Source of the DNA: Bacteroidales bacterium
Lineage (GTDB): Bacteria; Bacteroidota; Bacteroidia; Bacteroidales; Muribaculaceae
Direction: 5' to 3'
Length of the DNA: 64,000 nucleotides
Assembly: GCA_022009815.1 (NCBI GenBank)
Contig: CP091725.1
Coordinates: forward strand, 1,302,001-1,366,000
Each line of letters starts with the position of its first letter. Within the stretch, counting starts at the first letter, position 1. The position numbers were made by a program, and so were the translations under genes. Below are positions 45,834-55,540 of the stretch, in pieces. Under the pieces are notes generated by a model. It did not search any database and had not been told where the DNA came from. It was given only the letters and a program-made list of their open reading frames with translations.

Positions 45834-45863
45834 TTTGGAATGATGGTTAATATGATTTACCTT
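45834..45863 (+). promoter_or_regulatory. Promoter of EamA gene
   Basis: TTTG at 45834-45837 and TACCTTTG at 45856-45863, 18 nt apart. Confidence 0.6.
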
Positions 45864-45899
45864 TGTGATGTCTTTGCGTAAGAAAAAGACAATATTTTT

Positions 45900-46804
45900 A
45901 TGTGGTTGAGTCTCGCTTTTCTGTCGGCGGCACTTCTTGGGCTTTACGACGTGGCAAAAAAATACTCTTTGCGGGAAAATGCCGTCATCCCGGTGCTTTT
46001 CTGCAACACGTTGTTTTGTGCGCTGATATTTCTTCCCTTCATCGTAGCCTCGCATATCGGCATCCTTGGCAGCGGATCGCTGCTGTGTGTCGACAACTGG
46101 CAATGGCAAGAACAGCGGTTTATCGTTCTGAAATCCTTTATTGTCCTGTCGTCGTGGATATTGGGCTATTATGCCATCAAACATCTTCCGATCACTATCG
46201 TAGGTCCGGTCAACGCCACCCGTCCCGTGCTGACTCTGCTCGGCGCGCTTATTATCTTCGGCGAGCGTCTTAATGGTTGGCAATGGGCAGGCGTGCTCCT
46301 TGCCGTCACGTCGTTCTACATGCTCAGCCGCAGCGGCAAGAAAGAAGGCATCCGTTTCAGTCATAACCGATGGATATATTATCTGGTGGCGGCAGCACTT
46401 CTGGGAGCCGTAAGCGGGCTTTACGACAAGTTTCTGATGTCGCCCACGGGAGCCGGCATCCGTGCGATTACCGTGCAGTGCTGGTATAACTTCTATCAGT
46501 GCGTGATAATGGGCATTGTGCTTCTTGTGGTGTGGTTGCCTCAGCGCAAGGCCTCGCCGTTCCGCTGGCGTTGGTCGATAATGCTGATTTCAGTGTTTAT
46601 CACCCTTGCCGACGCCGCATACTTCTACGCTCTGACCTATCCCGACGCAATGATTTCAGTGACCTCCATGGTGCGTCGCGGCAGTGTGATAGTCTCGTTC
46701 TGCTTTGGCGCGATGATTTCAGGGAGAAGAATCTGCGGTCGAAAGCCGTCGACCTCTGCCTGGTGTTGCTCAGCATGGCGTGTCTGTGGATAGGAGGACA
46801 TTAA
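45900..46804 (+). CDS. EamA/DMT-family transporter, late frameshift
   Basis: About 300 aa with ten membrane helices in two EamA halves (LAFLSAALLGLYDVAKK ... GPVNATRPVLTLLGALIIFGERL; YLVAAALLGAVSGLYDK ... DAMISVTSMVRRGSVIVSF). In the T-run at 46717-46719 one T is missing; restoring it gives FREKNLRSKAVDLCLVLLSM and the stop at 46804. Drug/metabolite exporter, substrate unknown. Confidence 0.85.
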
Positions 46805-46835
46805 GAGAAAGAAAACAAATGATAAAATATATTGT

Positions 46836-49823
46836 ATGAAAAATTTTTTACTGACAGCAGTTATCGCAGCATCGGCAGCGATGCCGGTGATGGCAGGCAC
46901 AGCTTTGCCTTATAGCGAAACGTTTGACACCGCCGTCGATTTTGCGACGATGACCGTCGTCGATGCGAACAGCGACAACAAGACGTGGTATCACAGTGAC
47001 TACTACAAGTCGGCAATGATTGATTATTCCGACGACAGCAGCATGGACGACTGGCTGATTCTGCCAGCGTTCAGTCTCGCCCCCGGCGGCACGTATACCT
47101 TCGAGATGGATGCCCGGTGCTACAGCAGCTTCTTGGGAACGGAGCGTTTTGAGGTGAAGATGGGCACCGCCGCCACCGCCGCCGCGATGACAGAGACCGT
47201 TGTGGGAGAAACATTGCTTAAAACAGATAAATTTCAGCACTTCACTCAAAAAATCACTGTTGCCACAGCCGGAACATACTATATCGGCATCCACTGCATC
47301 TCTGACGCAGAACGCCGCGGCATGTTGGTTGACAACATTGCTTTGTCGGCCGGCGTGGCAGCGGAAAGCCCAGCAGCGGTAACCGACCTTACGCTGACGC
47401 CAGAGCCAACGGGTCTGAACAAGGTGACAGTGGCGTTTACCGCCCCGTCGCTCACGTCGACAGGCGCATCGCTGTCGGCGTTGGAAAAAGCAGAGATTTA
47501 TCGCGATAAGGCGCTTATAAAGACCATCAGCCCTGTGGCTCCCGGACAGCCTGTCACGTTTGTCGACGAGACCGTAGCCGCCGGCAACCACAGCTATATG
47601 GCAGTGGCTTACAGTGCGACAGGACGCGGATTGGAAGCGTCGGCCGACGTGTTTGTCGGACCGGGCAAGCCTGCCGCCGTGGGCAATTTCAAGGTCAAGG
47701 AAACGACGCCCGGCGATGTGGAAATCACATGGAGCGCCCCGACAACCGATGAGAAAGGCAACCGCATAGACCCGTCGCTGATCACCTATAAGGTGGTTAG
47801 CTACGAAATTGTGCTCGACAGCTATTTCACAGAGTCAGACATCGTGGAAGGACTTGCCGACACCCGTTACGTCCACCATGCCATAGACGCCGGCAAAGGT
47901 CAGCGTTTCATTGCCTACGGCGTGTATGCAGAGACAATCTCGGGTAAGTCTACAGCCGTCAAGACCGCACTCTTCCCAGTGGGAACAAACTATTCCGTTC
48001 CGTTTGCAGAGTCGTTTGCCGGAGGCCAGGCATCGTCGCTGTGGCGCTCTGAAGTGGCAAAAAACCAGTCGACCGCCCCGGCGTGGACGCCGCTTACCGA
48101 TGAAGACGTAGCCGACCTCGCGTCGCGCGACGGCGACGGCGGATACGCAGCCATGCTCGGAGAGAACAACGATGACAGCGCCCGCTACTATAGTGGCAAA
48201 ATCGACCTGTCGGGCTTGCAGAATCCGGTGCTCTCGTTCTATACGTTCAACTTCGGCAACGGAAGCAACAACGACGACGAGAACGTGCTTGAAATCTATG
48301 GCGGCACAGGCTCGGGCTTCAATCTCATCAAAAGTATGGAGATAAAGGAAGTGGGTGAATACGGATGGAACAAGGTGATCGTTCCGTTGACGGCATACAA
48401 GGACAAGGTGGTGCAAATCGTGTTTACCGGAGTCACGAAAAACTATCTTGCCATTCCGTTGGATGCCATAACAGTAGGCGAGGCTCCGGCGCGCGACCTT
48501 GCGGCAGTCAGTCTGAGCATTCCTGAGACTGTGACGACAGGACAATACTTCGACATCGAAGTCGATGTTGAGAACGCCGGTATGCAGCCAGTCGGCGGCT
48601 ATGTCGTGGAGCTGTACCGCAACGGCGAGAAGATTCATGAGGCAGAAGGTCCGGAGCTCTATTCGTGCGGACGTGCGCAAGTGGGATTCTCCGACCGTCT
48701 GGAAGTAATCGACAACGGCGACAATGAATACTATGCCAAGGTGGTCTGCGAAGGCGATGAGAATCCATCCAACAACACAACCGCCGTGGTCAAAGCCGCG
48801 GTTGAAGCGCCGGAATATCCGGTTGCAACCAACCTTAAAGCTACACGCAGCGGCAGTGCCGTCACTCTGACATGGACAGCCCCCGACCTCAGCACCGCGA
48901 AGCCGGAAGCAACCACCGACTCGTTTGAGGCTTATGAGTCGTTTGCCACACAAGGAGTGGGCGGATGGACATTCACAGATATGGACAACGCCCAGGTGGG
49001 TAAGTTCAAGGACATCACATTCCCAGGCATCACCTATGAGGGTTCGGTGCAGTCGTTCTGGGTAATGGACGCGTCGATGGAAGGCGCCAACGCCTCGTTT
49101 GCCGCGCATTCGGGCAAAAAATATATCGCGCAGATATTCAATTACGACGGTTCGCAGTGCGATGACTGGGCAATCTCACCCGAACTGAAGAGCATCGCCC
49201 AGACAGTATCGTTCTATGCCAAGAGTTATTCGTCGATACCAAGTTATGCCGAGACGTTCGAGGTGCTTTATTCCACCACCGACACGTCGACCGACCATTT
49301 CGTGAAACTCGGCACATACGAGAATGTGCCCAACGCATGGACACGCTATGACGTGGCATTGCCGGAGGGTGCAAAATATTTCGCCATCCGTTGCGTCTCT
49401 GAAGGATGCTACATGCTGCTTGTCGACGACGTTACGTTTGTCGCCGCCGGCGCCACCCACGGACTGGAAGTGGAAGGCTACAACGTGTACCGCAACCGTC
49501 AGAAAATCACGGAACAGCCGGTTTCGGGCACACAGTTTGTCGACACCGCCGCTCCCGACGGAGAGAACAAATATATGGTCACCGTGGCATACAACAAAGG
49601 CGAGTCGGTGCCCGGCAACGAAGTAGTGGCAGGAGAGGCAGGCGTTGAGGCTGTTGACGGCGACAATGTGGCGATTACAGCCCTCGACGGTAAGATTGTG
49701 GTTGACGGAGCAACCGCGCAGACCGTCATCATGCAGCCTAATGGAGCCATAGTCTATACAGGCACAGGCAGCCACGTTGAGGCGGCAGTGGCGCAAGGTG
49801 TGTATATCGTAAACAGGCGTTAA
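46836..49823 (+). CDS. Large secreted choice-of-anchor J protein with FN3/CARDB modules
   Basis: 995 aa. Signal peptide MKNFLLTAVIAASAAMPVMA. Two MAM/choice-of-anchor J modules (about 20-175, DDWLILPAFSLAPGGTYTFE; about 690-860, DDWAISPELKS and LLVDDVTF), FN3-like repeats between (PAAVTDLTLTPEP, PAAVGNFKVKETTPGDVEI), a third jelly-roll near 390-545 and a CARDB-like module (AAVSLSIPETVTTGQYFDIE, about 555-655). The C-terminus (VIMQPNGAIVYTG, VAQGVYIVNRR) is a sorting-like tail. Known relatives are gingipain-type adhesins. Preceded by EamA and followed by a strong terminator. Confidence 0.8.
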   Translation: MKNFLLTAVIAASAAMPVMAGTALPYSETFDTAVDFATMTVVDANSDNKTWYHSDYYKSAMIDYSDDSSMDDWLILPAFSLAPGGTYTFEMDARCYSSFLGTERFEVKMGTAATAAAMTETVVGETLLKTDKFQHFTQKITVATAGTYYIGIHCISDAERRGMLVDNIALSAGVAAESPAAVTDLTLTPEPTGLNKVTVAFTAPSLTSTGASLSALEKAEIYRDKALIKTISPVAPGQPVTFVDETVAAGNHSYMAVAYSATGRGLEASADVFVGPGKPAAVGNFKVKETTPGDVEITWSAPTTDEKGNRIDPSLITYKVVSYEIVLDSYFTESDIVEGLADTRYVHHAIDAGKGQRFIAYGVYAETISGKSTAVKTALFPVGTNYSVPFAESFAGGQASSLWRSEVAKNQSTAPAWTPLTDEDVADLASRDGDGGYAAMLGENNDDSARYYSGKIDLSGLQNPVLSFYTFNFGNGSNNDDENVLEIYGGTGSGFNLIKSMEIKEVGEYGWNKVIVPLTAYKDKVVQIVFTGVTKNYLAIPLDAITVGEAPARDLAAVSLSIPETVTTGQYFDIEVDVENAGMQPVGGYVVELYRNGEKIHEAEGPELYSCGRAQVGFSDRLEVIDNGDNEYYAKVVCEGDENPSNNTTAVVKAAVEAPEYPVATNLKATRSGSAVTLTWTAPDLSTAKPEATTDSFEAYESFATQGVGGWTFTDMDNAQVGKFKDITFPGITYEGSVQSFWVMDASMEGANASFAAHSGKKYIAQIFNYDGSQCDDWAISPELKSIAQTVSFYAKSYSSIPSYAETFEVLYSTTDTSTDHFVKLGTYENVPNAWTRYDVALPEGAKYFAIRCVSEGCYMLLVDDVTFVAAGATHGLEVEGYNVYRNRQKITEQPVSGTQFVDTAAPDGENKYMVTVAYNKGESVPGNEVVAGEAGVEAVDGDNVAITALDGKIVVDGATAQTVIMQPNGAIVYTGTGSHVEAAVAQGVYIVNRR

Positions 49824-49867
49824 AGTAGCGAAGGTAATCGTGAAATAGTCCACGCTGAAACATATCG

Positions 49868-49910
49868 GCGCGGGCGGGTCACAAGGCAGTGTCCCGCCCG
49901 CGCTTTTTTT
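49868..49910 (+). terminator. Strong Rho-independent terminator
   Basis: gcgcgggcggg pairs with cccgcccgcgc over a 14-nt loop, then seven T. Confidence 0.9.
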
Positions 49911-50003
49911 GGTGGCAATTATTTGCAAATCAAAGATTTCGTATTATCTTTACGGCGCAAACCATTAACAAGAAAAAATATAATCCAACGAAATAAATTT
50001 GCT

Positions 50004-50549
50004 ATGAAAAAAATAGGATTTTTGCTGATTTTTGCACTTTGTTTGGTTTTGTCAGGATGCAATAAAGAAGACGAGCCAAAGTATGAGTCGCTTGATATTG
50101 GATATCATACGTGGACATTTAAAATTAGAGTGCTTGACAAAAATGGAGAGGATATATTAAAGCAAGAAGATGGCGTAAAAAAAATAAAAGGGATGCTGTC
50201 GATAGAATACGAGGGTGTTGTATATACACCTAAAATTGATTCGGATTTTGCTTTTGGAGATGTCCCGCTTTGGAGCTGGCTGATGATTGGAGATCCAGAC
50301 GGAAGTGAGAGCGGACAATGTTTGTATTTTTCCAGGTTTGATGTAATTTCGAAATATGATGACACTTTCGTTATAAATTGGGTTGACAAAAGTAAAGATG
50401 TCATACATCTTACGCAGGAGCCTTTTTATATGAAAGACGGATACCCTTGTGCAAGGTCTGAGACACGAAAATGCTATCGCAATGGTGTTGATATGAATGT
50501 GCCAGGAGGGGATGACATTGTGATAACAAAAGTTATTGCAGATGAGTGA
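50004..50549 (+). CDS. AT-rich lipoprotein, unknown function
   Basis: 181 aa from the ATG at 50004, chosen for the lipoprotein signal (KKIGFLLIFALCLVLSGC, lipobox LSGC). Mature part beta-rich (WTFKIRVLDKNGEDIL, MLSIEYEGVVYTPK, GDDIVITKVIADE). Noticeably more AT-rich than its neighbours, so possibly acquired. No family recognised. Confidence 0.65.
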   Translation: MKKIGFLLIFALCLVLSGCNKEDEPKYESLDIGYHTWTFKIRVLDKNGEDILKQEDGVKKIKGMLSIEYEGVVYTPKIDSDFAFGDVPLWSWLMIGDPDGSESGQCLYFSRFDVISKYDDTFVINWVDKSKDVIHLTQEPFYMKDGYPCARSETRKCYRNGVDMNVPGGDDIVITKVIADE

Positions 50550-50617
50550 AATGGCAGACTGTCAAAAACACAGTGACACCTGAAATAAAAAGGTGTGGAA
50601 TTTATTAGGATTGACAA

Positions 50618-50643
50618 GAACCGCTTGCTTCGGCAAGCGGTTC
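50618..50643 (+). terminator. Terminator-like hairpin
   Basis: gaaccgcttgc-ttcg-gcaagcggttc, 70 nt after the lipoprotein stop; only short T-run after it. Confidence 0.6.
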
Positions 50644-50792
50644 TCTTCGTATTCGACGGCTGTTGTATTCAGACTTCTCTGAGCAAGGCAAGGGTTATGC
50701 AATTGTTTTTGCAATACCGATGAAGAAAGATTTTGCGGATTGGCGGAAATGTTTTTACTTTGTAGGAGCGAACCAAAACATAGAAGCCTGCT

Positions 50793-51206
50793 ATGGGTTT
50801 TGAAAAAGTAAGACATATCGACCTGCCTAAGATCTGCGATCCTCGCGGCAACCTGTCGTTTCTTGAGAACGGTGGGGTTGTCCCGTTCCCGATTGCGCGC
50901 ACATACTGGGTCTACGACGTGCCTGGCGGCAAGAAGCGTTTCGGCCACGCGTTCCACCGACAGGAGGAACTGATAATCTCGTTGTCGGGAAGTTTCGACA
51001 TTGTGCTCAACGACGGTTCGGAAGAGCGCCGTTACCATATGGCACGGTCGTACTACGGGCTTTATGTACCACGGATGATGTGGCGCGAACTCGACAATTT
51101 CTCGACCAACTCGGTGGCGCTGATTTTGGCGTCGACGCCGTATGACGCCTCCGACTATATCGAGGATTTCAACCTTTATAAAACGACTTTGGCCAATGGA
51201 AAATGA
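50793..51206 (+). CDS. FdtA/QdtA-like sugar 3,4-ketoisomerase (cupin), copy 1
   Basis: 137 aa cupin. DPRGNLSFLENGGVVPF, RTYWVYDVPGGKKRFGHAFHRQEE and YGLYVPRMMWRELDNFS match the FdtA family (dTDP-4-oxo-6-deoxyglucose 3,4-ketoisomerase), with the paired histidines in GHAFH. It starts a three-gene cluster with a second FdtA and an FdtB-like aminotransferase, overlapping the next gene by 11 nt. Confidence 0.85.
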   Translation: MGFEKVRHIDLPKICDPRGNLSFLENGGVVPFPIARTYWVYDVPGGKKRFGHAFHRQEELIISLSGSFDIVLNDGSEERRYHMARSYYGLYVPRMMWRELDNFSTNSVALILASTPYDASDYIEDFNLYKTTLANGK

Positions 51207-51636
51207 CAATCACGCAACTGTGTCGGTCGACGACTGCCGGCTGCTGACGCTCGACCGCCATCACCATGAGAACGGGAATCTGACGGTGGTGGAAAACGGC
51301 AAAGACTTTCCGTTTGAGGTGCAGCGGGTGTTCTATATCTACGACGTGCCTGGCGGCACAGACCGCGGCGGACATTCCCACCGCCGTTGCCATCAGTTTA
51401 TCGTGGCGGTCAGCGGAAGTTTCGATCTTGAAATCGATGATGGCGTCAGCCGGCGCACGGTGACGCTCAACCGCTCCAACATAGGGCTGTATGTGGCTCC
51501 CGGGATATGGGTGGGTCTGCGCAACTTCTCGTCGGGCTCGGTGTGCCTCACGCTGGCATCCGATCCGTATGACGAGGCAGACTACGTGCGCGACTATGAC
51601 GAGTTTCTGAACCTGACAGTAAACAAAAGAAAATGA
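51196..51636 (+). CDS. FdtA/QdtA-like sugar 3,4-ketoisomerase (cupin), copy 2
   Basis: 146 aa from ATG 51196. Same motifs as copy 1 (ENGNLTVVENGKDFPFE, YIYDVPGGTDRGGHSHRRCHQF, NIGLYVAPGIWVGLRNFS), with GGHSHRRCHQF in the active-site position, where copy 1 has GHAFHRQEEL. Divergence suggests different substrates, products or a heteromer. Overlaps the aminotransferase start by 4 nt. Confidence 0.85.
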   Translation: MENDNHATVSVDDCRLLTLDRHHHENGNLTVVENGKDFPFEVQRVFYIYDVPGGTDRGGHSHRRCHQFIVAVSGSFDLEIDDGVSRRTVTLNRSNIGLYVAPGIWVGLRNFSSGSVCLTLASDPYDEADYVRDYDEFLNLTVNKRK

Positions 51637-52751
51637 AGCACTACGAATTTCTGCCGCTTGGGGTTGTCAACAAGCCCTACAGACAGGCGATTCAATCGAA
51701 AATAGACAGCGTTCTCGACAAAGGCTGGTATCTCAACGGAGAGTTTGGCAAGCAGGTCGAGGCGCAATTGTCGTCGCTCACCAAAATGCCGTGGGCAGTG
51801 GCGTGCAGCAACGGGCTCGATGCCCTGCGGCTGATTTTCCGCGCCTACAAGGAGCTGGGTGTGATGCGCGACGGCGATGAAGTGATTGTGCAAGCCAACA
51901 CCTACATAGCGTCGGTGCTTGCCATCAGCGACAACGGCTTGCGCCCGGTGCTTGTCGATGCCGACATTGACACGCTTAACATGGACTTCTCAAAGATAGA
52001 GGAGCGCATCACGGAGCGCACACGCGCCATCATGGTGGTGCATCTTTACGGCACGCCGTGCTGGTCGGACTCGCTTGCCGGCATAGCCTGGAAACACAAT
52101 CTCAAGATTGTGGAGGACAACGCGCAGGCAATCGGTGCCACGACCACGTGCCGAGGCCTGAACGGCACCGGCATCACCGGCGGACTCGGCGATGCGGCGG
52201 CTTTCAGTTTCTATCCCACAAAAAATGTGGGTGCGATGGGCGATGCCGGGGCTGTGACCACAAACGACAAGGCGCTTGCCGACGCCGTCAGAGCCCTCGC
52301 AAACTATGGCTCCGACCGACGCTACCATAACATCTATCAAGGACTGAACTGCCGCATGGACGAGCTGCAGGCGGCAGTGCTGAGCGTCAAGCTGCAGCAC
52401 CTGGCAGACATCTCCGGCGCACGCCGGCGCAATGCTGCCGTCTACGATCGCGAAATCGTCAATCAGCTGCTTCGCAAACCGAAGATGCTGCCGGGCAACG
52501 TGTGGCATCAGTATGTGGTGCTCGTAGCCGACGGACGTCGCGACGAGTTCCGTAAATTCTTGTCGGACAACGGAGTGCCTACAGATGTGCACTATGCCGT
52601 GCCACCACATCTGCAGCCGTGCTATGCCGGCCTTGCCGACAGCGCGTTGCCAGTTGCCGAGCGCATCGCGGCAGAGTGTGTGAGCATTCCGATAGCCGAG
52701 CATTTGTCGGGAACCGATATTTCAGAAATTTCAGAAATAATTAATGTTTAG
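51633..52751 (+). CDS. DegT/FdtB-family sugar aminotransferase
   Basis: 372 aa. PLP-dependent fold: ANTYIASVLAISDNGLRPVLVD, VEDNAQAIGA, SFYPTKNVGAMGDAGAV (Schiff-base Lys), RRYHNIYQGLNCRMDELQAA. With two FdtA-like isomerases before it, the cluster should make a 3-amino-3,6-dideoxyhexose (Fuc3N or Qui3N type) from a dTDP-4-oxo sugar for surface glycans. No acetyltransferase (FdtC) or glycosyltransferase is next to it. Confidence 0.9.
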   Translation: MKHYEFLPLGVVNKPYRQAIQSKIDSVLDKGWYLNGEFGKQVEAQLSSLTKMPWAVACSNGLDALRLIFRAYKELGVMRDGDEVIVQANTYIASVLAISDNGLRPVLVDADIDTLNMDFSKIEERITERTRAIMVVHLYGTPCWSDSLAGIAWKHNLKIVEDNAQAIGATTTCRGLNGTGITGGLGDAAAFSFYPTKNVGAMGDAGAVTTNDKALADAVRALANYGSDRRYHNIYQGLNCRMDELQAAVLSVKLQHLADISGARRRNAAVYDREIVNQLLRKPKMLPGNVWHQYVVLVADGRRDEFRKFLSDNGVPTDVHYAVPPHLQPCYAGLADSALPVAERIAAECVSIPIAEHLSGTDISEISEIINV

Positions 52752-52776
52752 ATAGACGTTGATTGAATAAATTGTG

Positions 52777-52784
52777 TATTTTTG
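52777..52784 (+). promoter_or_regulatory. -7 box of yitT-like gene
   Basis: TATTTTTG, 18 nt before the ATG at 52803. Confidence 0.5.
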
Positions 52785-52802
52785 CAAAAAATTGAACACG
52801 AT

Positions 52803-53731
52803 ATGAAAATAACGAGAGATGCCGTTTGGCACACCACAAAAGATTACAGCATCATCACACTTGGATTGATATTATATGCCGTTGGATTCTGTGGATTTAT
52901 TTTGCCGCACGGGGTTATCACTGGCGGTCTCGCGGGTATCGCAGCCTTGATTTTCTTCAAGACAGGTATCCCGGTGGCATATTCTTTCTATACTCTCAAC
53001 ATCATACTCCTCTCGATAGCCTATCGTATCGTGGGGCGCGGCTTTGTGCTTAAACCATCTACGGCGCGTCGGGACTCAGCCTCTTCATGCTCATCGCACA
53101 GATGTTTTTCAAGTCACATCCGGTTTTTCTTGAGCACGACATCCTGCTCAGCTGCATCATCGGAGCCGTGCTGTGCGGTGTGGGAACAGGCCTGGCGTTC
53201 ACCCACAACGGCAGCACCGGCGGCACCGACATCGTGGCTGCGATGGTGTCGAAATACCGTCAGATTTCCGTAGGGCGTATGATTCTCTATGTCGACCTGT
53301 TTGTCATTTCCTCATCATATTTCATAAAGTACAACATCGAGCCGGTGGTCTACGGCTATGTGGTGCTGATATTCCTGTCGTATATGTGCGACATGGTGGT
53401 GAACAACAACAAGCAGGCGGTGCAGTTCTCCGTGTTCTCAAAGAAATGGAGCGCCATTGCCACCGCAGTCAACGCCGAGATGCACCGCGGATGCACGATT
53501 CTTGAAGGCACCGGATGGTATACGAAGCAGGAAGTGAAGATGCTGCTCATATTCAGCCGTAAGTCGGAGGCGTTGCAGGTTTACCGCATAATCTATTCCA
53601 TCGACCCCAACGCCTTCGTGTCGCAGGGCAACGTCAACACCATCTATGGCGAAGGCTTCGACAAGAGCAAGGTGAAGGCAAAAATCCGCGACCTCAAGGA
53701 CGGCGGCACCGGACAGCCACACCAACCATAG
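52803..53731 (+). CDS. YitT family membrane protein (DUF161/DUF2179), one frameshift
   Basis: About 309 aa. N-terminal half with membrane helices (YSIITLGLILYAVGFCGFILPH, GVITGGLAGIAAL) runs into RGFVLKP where one A is missing at 53052-53054; restored, it continues KTIYGASGLSLFMLIAQMF. Then NGSTGGTDIVAAMVSKY and the C-terminal DUF2179 (HRGCTILEGTGWYTKQEVKMLL, YSIDPNAFVSQGNVNTIYGEGF). Typical Bacteroidetes YitT length. Function unknown. Confidence 0.85.
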
Positions 53732-53775
53732 CCGGCAAAGCCACGAAAACGAATTTACAAATCCAACATATAGAA

Positions 53776-54426
53776 ATGAACTACGAAAATCCTATCCGAA
53801 AGGGTAAACTATACTTCCGCTACGGGACTATGGGTTCCGCCAAGACCGCCATGCTGCTCACCACAGCCTACAACTTTGAGGAGCGTGGCATGGCCTATAT
53901 CTGCATGAAGCCGATTGTCGACAACCGCGAGAAAGACTCCGTGATACGCTCGCGCATAGGCATCGAGCGCCGGTGCAGCTGGATTTATCCGGAGAGCGAC
54001 ATGTATAAGATGCTCACCGAGGTGTTTGACACCGAAGGCTTGAAAGAATGGATACTTATCGACGAGGCGCAGTTTCTTAGCCCCGAGCAGGTGGACCAGC
54101 TTGCCCGCATCGTCGACAATTTCGGCGTCAACGTGCTGTGCTACGGTCTGCGCACCGACTTCCAGAGCCATCTGTTTGACGGCTCGCGGCGGTTGTTTGA
54201 AATCGCCGACACTATTGACGAGGTGAAATCAACATGCACCTGCGGTCGCAAAACCATCATCAACGCGCGTATCGACCGTGCCGGAAATGTGGTTATGGAC
54301 GGCGAACAGGTGGAGATTGGCGGCAACGACAAGTATATGGCGATGTGCCGTCGCTGCTGGGCGAAACGCCGCTGTGAGCGCGACCGCATCGAGTCGCTCG
54401 ACTTCGGCGACGCCGAGAAAGGGTAG
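53776..54426 (+). CDS. tdk: Thymidine kinase
   Basis: 216 aa. P-loop YGTMGSAKTAMLL, DEAQFLSPEQVDQL (lasso region), GLRTDFQSHLFDGSRRLFEIAD and zinc-binding cysteines STCTCGRK and CRRC mark the type II thymidine kinase for dTMP salvage. The P-loop has Met-Gly-Ser instead of the usual M-F/Y-S-G-K but keeps the Lys. Confidence 0.93.
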   Translation: MNYENPIRKGKLYFRYGTMGSAKTAMLLTTAYNFEERGMAYICMKPIVDNREKDSVIRSRIGIERRCSWIYPESDMYKMLTEVFDTEGLKEWILIDEAQFLSPEQVDQLARIVDNFGVNVLCYGLRTDFQSHLFDGSRRLFEIADTIDEVKSTCTCGRKTIINARIDRAGNVVMDGEQVEIGGNDKYMAMCRRCWAKRRCERDRIESLDFGDAEKG

Positions 54427-54449
54427 CGACTGCCGACAAAAAAAACAGC

Positions 54450-54494
54450 AAACCTGCCGGAGACTTCGTTGAAACGACGGAACTCCGGCAGGTT
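54450..54494. terminator. Bidirectional terminator between tdk and ABM gene
   Basis: aaacctgccggag pairs with ctccggcaggttt; A-rich before and T-rich after. Converging genes on both sides. Confidence 0.85.
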
Positions 54495-54514
54495 TGTCTA
54501 TAAGAGGCTATGGG

Positions 54515-54790
54515 TTAGAACTGGAATTTTTCCAATTTCAGTTTGCCAAGTTTCTCCATGTTTCCTACATGGAGCGCGAAATGAGGGGCGGCAGAGTGAG
54601 CGGCAAGAGCCTGCTCGTCGCGCCAAGTCTCGCAAATCATCATCACGTCCTGACGGGTGGCGCTCTCAAACACGTCGTATGCCACACAGCCCTCGTCGTT
54701 CAGGGATTTTTCCACCAAGGCTTTCGCCTCTGCCAACAGGGCTGCGCGGTTGGCGGCCTCCACTTGGATAAACACATTTAGTCGTATCAT
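54515..54790 (-). CDS. Antibiotic biosynthesis monooxygenase (YgiN-like)
   Basis: 91 aa. RLNVFIQVEAANRAALLAEA, EGCVAYDVFES, WRDEQALAAHSAAPHF are the ABM family, small cofactorless quinol or heme-independent monooxygenases. Last gene of the queF operon, 14 nt after the M15 gene stop and before the bidirectional terminator. Confidence 0.88.
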   Translation of the reverse strand: MIRLNVFIQVEAANRAALLAEAKALVEKSLNDEGCVAYDVFESATRQDVMMICETWRDEQALAAHSAAPHFALHVGNMEKLGKLKLEKFQF

Positions 54791-54804
54791 ATAGTTGTTA
54801 AAGA

Positions 54805-55540
54805 TTAGGGTATCGGTTTAAAACGCTTTTTTGCCTCCTGGCGGCTGCAGTAGTTGAAGTGCCACCATTCCGACGGCAACGGGCGGAATCCCGCCTCCGT
54901 CATCACGCTGCGCAGCAGCTGCCTGTTGGCTCGCTCTTGTGCTGTGATTTTTCCTTGCTCCACGAGAGCCGCCTCGTGGGTGATGCCTGCCTCGCTGCCG
55001 AGATGGTCGACCGCCGTGCCCATCGGCAACGGTTGCCCGAGCGAGTCGGCGATGCTGATGTCTACGGCAAGCCCGTAGTTGTGCAAACCGCCTCCGTGGG
55101 CTGGGTTGGACACATAGCGGCTCTTCGACGAGCCTTTGACCACGTCCCACATCTGTTGTTGCACCGACATCGGCCGTGCAGCGTCGTAGACAATCAGACG
55201 GTATTCCGGATGCTTCTCCCGCAGCAGCCTCTGTGCTTTCAGCAAGCACTCCATTGCCACAGGATGCAGATACGCCTCGCGCAGGTCGGCATAAAGCACG
55301 CGTCCCACAAAATTGTCGGCACGGGCATACATCAAATCGATTGCAATCGACGTGTCGCGCTCGGCTATGTTCTCATATCCCAGCGAGTCGAGACACTGCG
55401 CCGTGCGGCTTTGCCGGTTTCTCAGCCACCGCATGGAGCTGTTCGGGCGTTGCGCTTTTGACGGGCTTTGACGGCGTCCGGTGCGCATCGCCGCAAGCCA
55501 CTGCCGCAGCGGCAAGAAAAACGACCCACAGCCATCTCAT
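54805..55540 (-). CDS. M15 D-Ala-D-Ala dipeptidase lipoprotein (VanX-like), one frameshift
   Basis: Start at 55540 (MRWLWVVFLAAAAVACGD), a lipoprotein signal with Cys in AVAC; it overlaps the upstream stop by 4 nt. The frame is lost near 55390 and resumes as CLDSLGYENIAERDTSIAI. VanX motifs follow: DLMYARADNFVGRVLY, VYDAARPMSVQQQMW, SNPAHGGGLHNYGLAVDISI, EWWHFNY (zinc His/Asp and catalytic Glu). Cuts D-Ala-D-Ala or related dipeptides in the envelope; a resistance role is not implied. Confidence 0.85.

Noticed and set aside
47835..49109. Long minus-strand frame of 424 codons
   Set aside because: Antisense to the choice-of-anchor J protein, no start signals or family motifs.
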